A stretch of 5,862 nucleotides of DNA, from the NCBI GenBank assembly GCA_007125435.1, contig SLDF01000310.1, positions 1-5,862 of the forward strand, written 5' to 3'. Positions 5,563-5,862 of the stretch are shown one piece after another; position 1 is the stretch's first letter, and each line of letters starts with the position of its first letter. Origin of the DNA: Saprospiraceae bacterium. GTDB taxonomy: Bacteria; Bacteroidota; Bacteroidia; Chitinophagales; Saprospiraceae. A program made the translations under genes and the position numbers. The notes beneath the pieces are model-generated. The model did not search any database. It was not told where the DNA came from and was given only the letters and a program-made list of their open reading frames with translations.

Positions 5563-5862
5563 TTACTTATTGCCGGGGGGCAGTATCTCCATCTCTATCT
5601 GGCGTTTACTGAGATCAGTACTCAATATCCTGACCTGTATAGAATCACCCATTTTGATGACATGGCCGGTCACCAGTCCTCTGGCTTTGAGCTTGCTATC
5701 TTCTATGTGATATGGCTCAGACATCCTGTCAAAGGATATCATCCCTTCGCATTTATTCGCTTTCAACTCCACAAAGATACCCCGGTCGATCATACCGCTG
5801 ACGATACCTTCAAACTCACTGCCTATAAACTGCTCTATGAACTCTACTTGCTTATATTTGAC
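5563..5862 (-). CDS. rnr: Ribonuclease R, C-terminal S1 domain, 5' end off window
   Basis: This is the last 99 codons of a minus-strand gene that stays open to the right edge. The frame reads VKYKQVEFIEQFIGSEFEG and then IVSGMIDRGIFVELKANKCE, followed by GMISF. This is the junction from the end of the RNB domain into the C-terminal S1 RNA-binding domain of RNase R: FEGIVSG, G-FVEL, the CEGMI strand, then a GDSIQVRILSTDLSKRQIEM end. RNase R is a processive 3'-to-5' exoribonuclease that degrades structured RNA. The cold-shock and catalytic RNB domains lie off the window. The tail after S1 is very short (EILPPGNK), without the long basic extension of the E. coli protein, as is usual in Bacteroidota. 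The apparent ATG at 5793 is internal to the S1 domain and is not the start. RNase II-like enzymes are the only close alternative; the CEGM pattern favours RNase R. Confidence 0.88.
   Translation of the reverse strand, partial: VKYKQVEFIEQFIGSEFEGIVSGMIDRGIFVELKANKCEGMISFDRMSEPYHIEDSKLKARGLVTGHVIKMGDSIQVRILSTDLSKRQIEMEILPPGNK

Overview
The window looks like chromosomal DNA of a Bacteroidota bacterium, possibly of the Saprospiria/Cytophagia type. Three things point there: a type IX secretion (Por) C-terminal sorting domain, a Bacteroidota-type -7 promoter element (TAnnTTTG, seen as TATCTTTG), and gene families typical of the phylum (GH109-like Gfo/Idh/MocA protein, secreted L-type lectin). Base composition is moderate and somewhat AT-rich. 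The phylum call is fairly secure; the class is an inference.

Left part (1-2009, plus strand): the 3' end of a GH109-type NAD-dependent glycosidase/oxidoreductase gene, followed with a 4-base overlap or a 14-base gap by a kinase of the N-acetylhexosamine 1-kinase/aminoglycoside-phosphotransferase fold. Together they suggest release of N-acetylgalactosamine (or a related amino sugar) and its phosphorylation at C1. Convergent to this pair is a small secreted protein with a type IX sorting domain (2045-2980, minus). Divergent from that is an unrecognised four-helix membrane protein (3106-3645, plus).

Middle part (about 3630-4315): a non-coding block of about 690 bases packed with repeats. It holds two very long imperfect palindromes (3630-3808 and 4087-4247). 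They lie in opposite orientation and share an 18-base apical motif (16 of 18 identical). It also holds a direct copy of the first palindrome's left arm, interrupted by a GC-rich hairpin (3889-3966), and smaller hairpins. The first palindrome runs into the membrane-protein gene and supplies its last four codons and its stop. This block is the most unusual part of the window.

Right part (4316-5862, minus strand): a secreted L-type (legume-like) lectin with a C-terminal beta-sandwich-like module, preceded by a good -7 element, and the C-terminal S1 domain of ribonuclease R running off the right edge. Nothing in the window is a recognisable defence, CRISPR, tRNA or rRNA locus.
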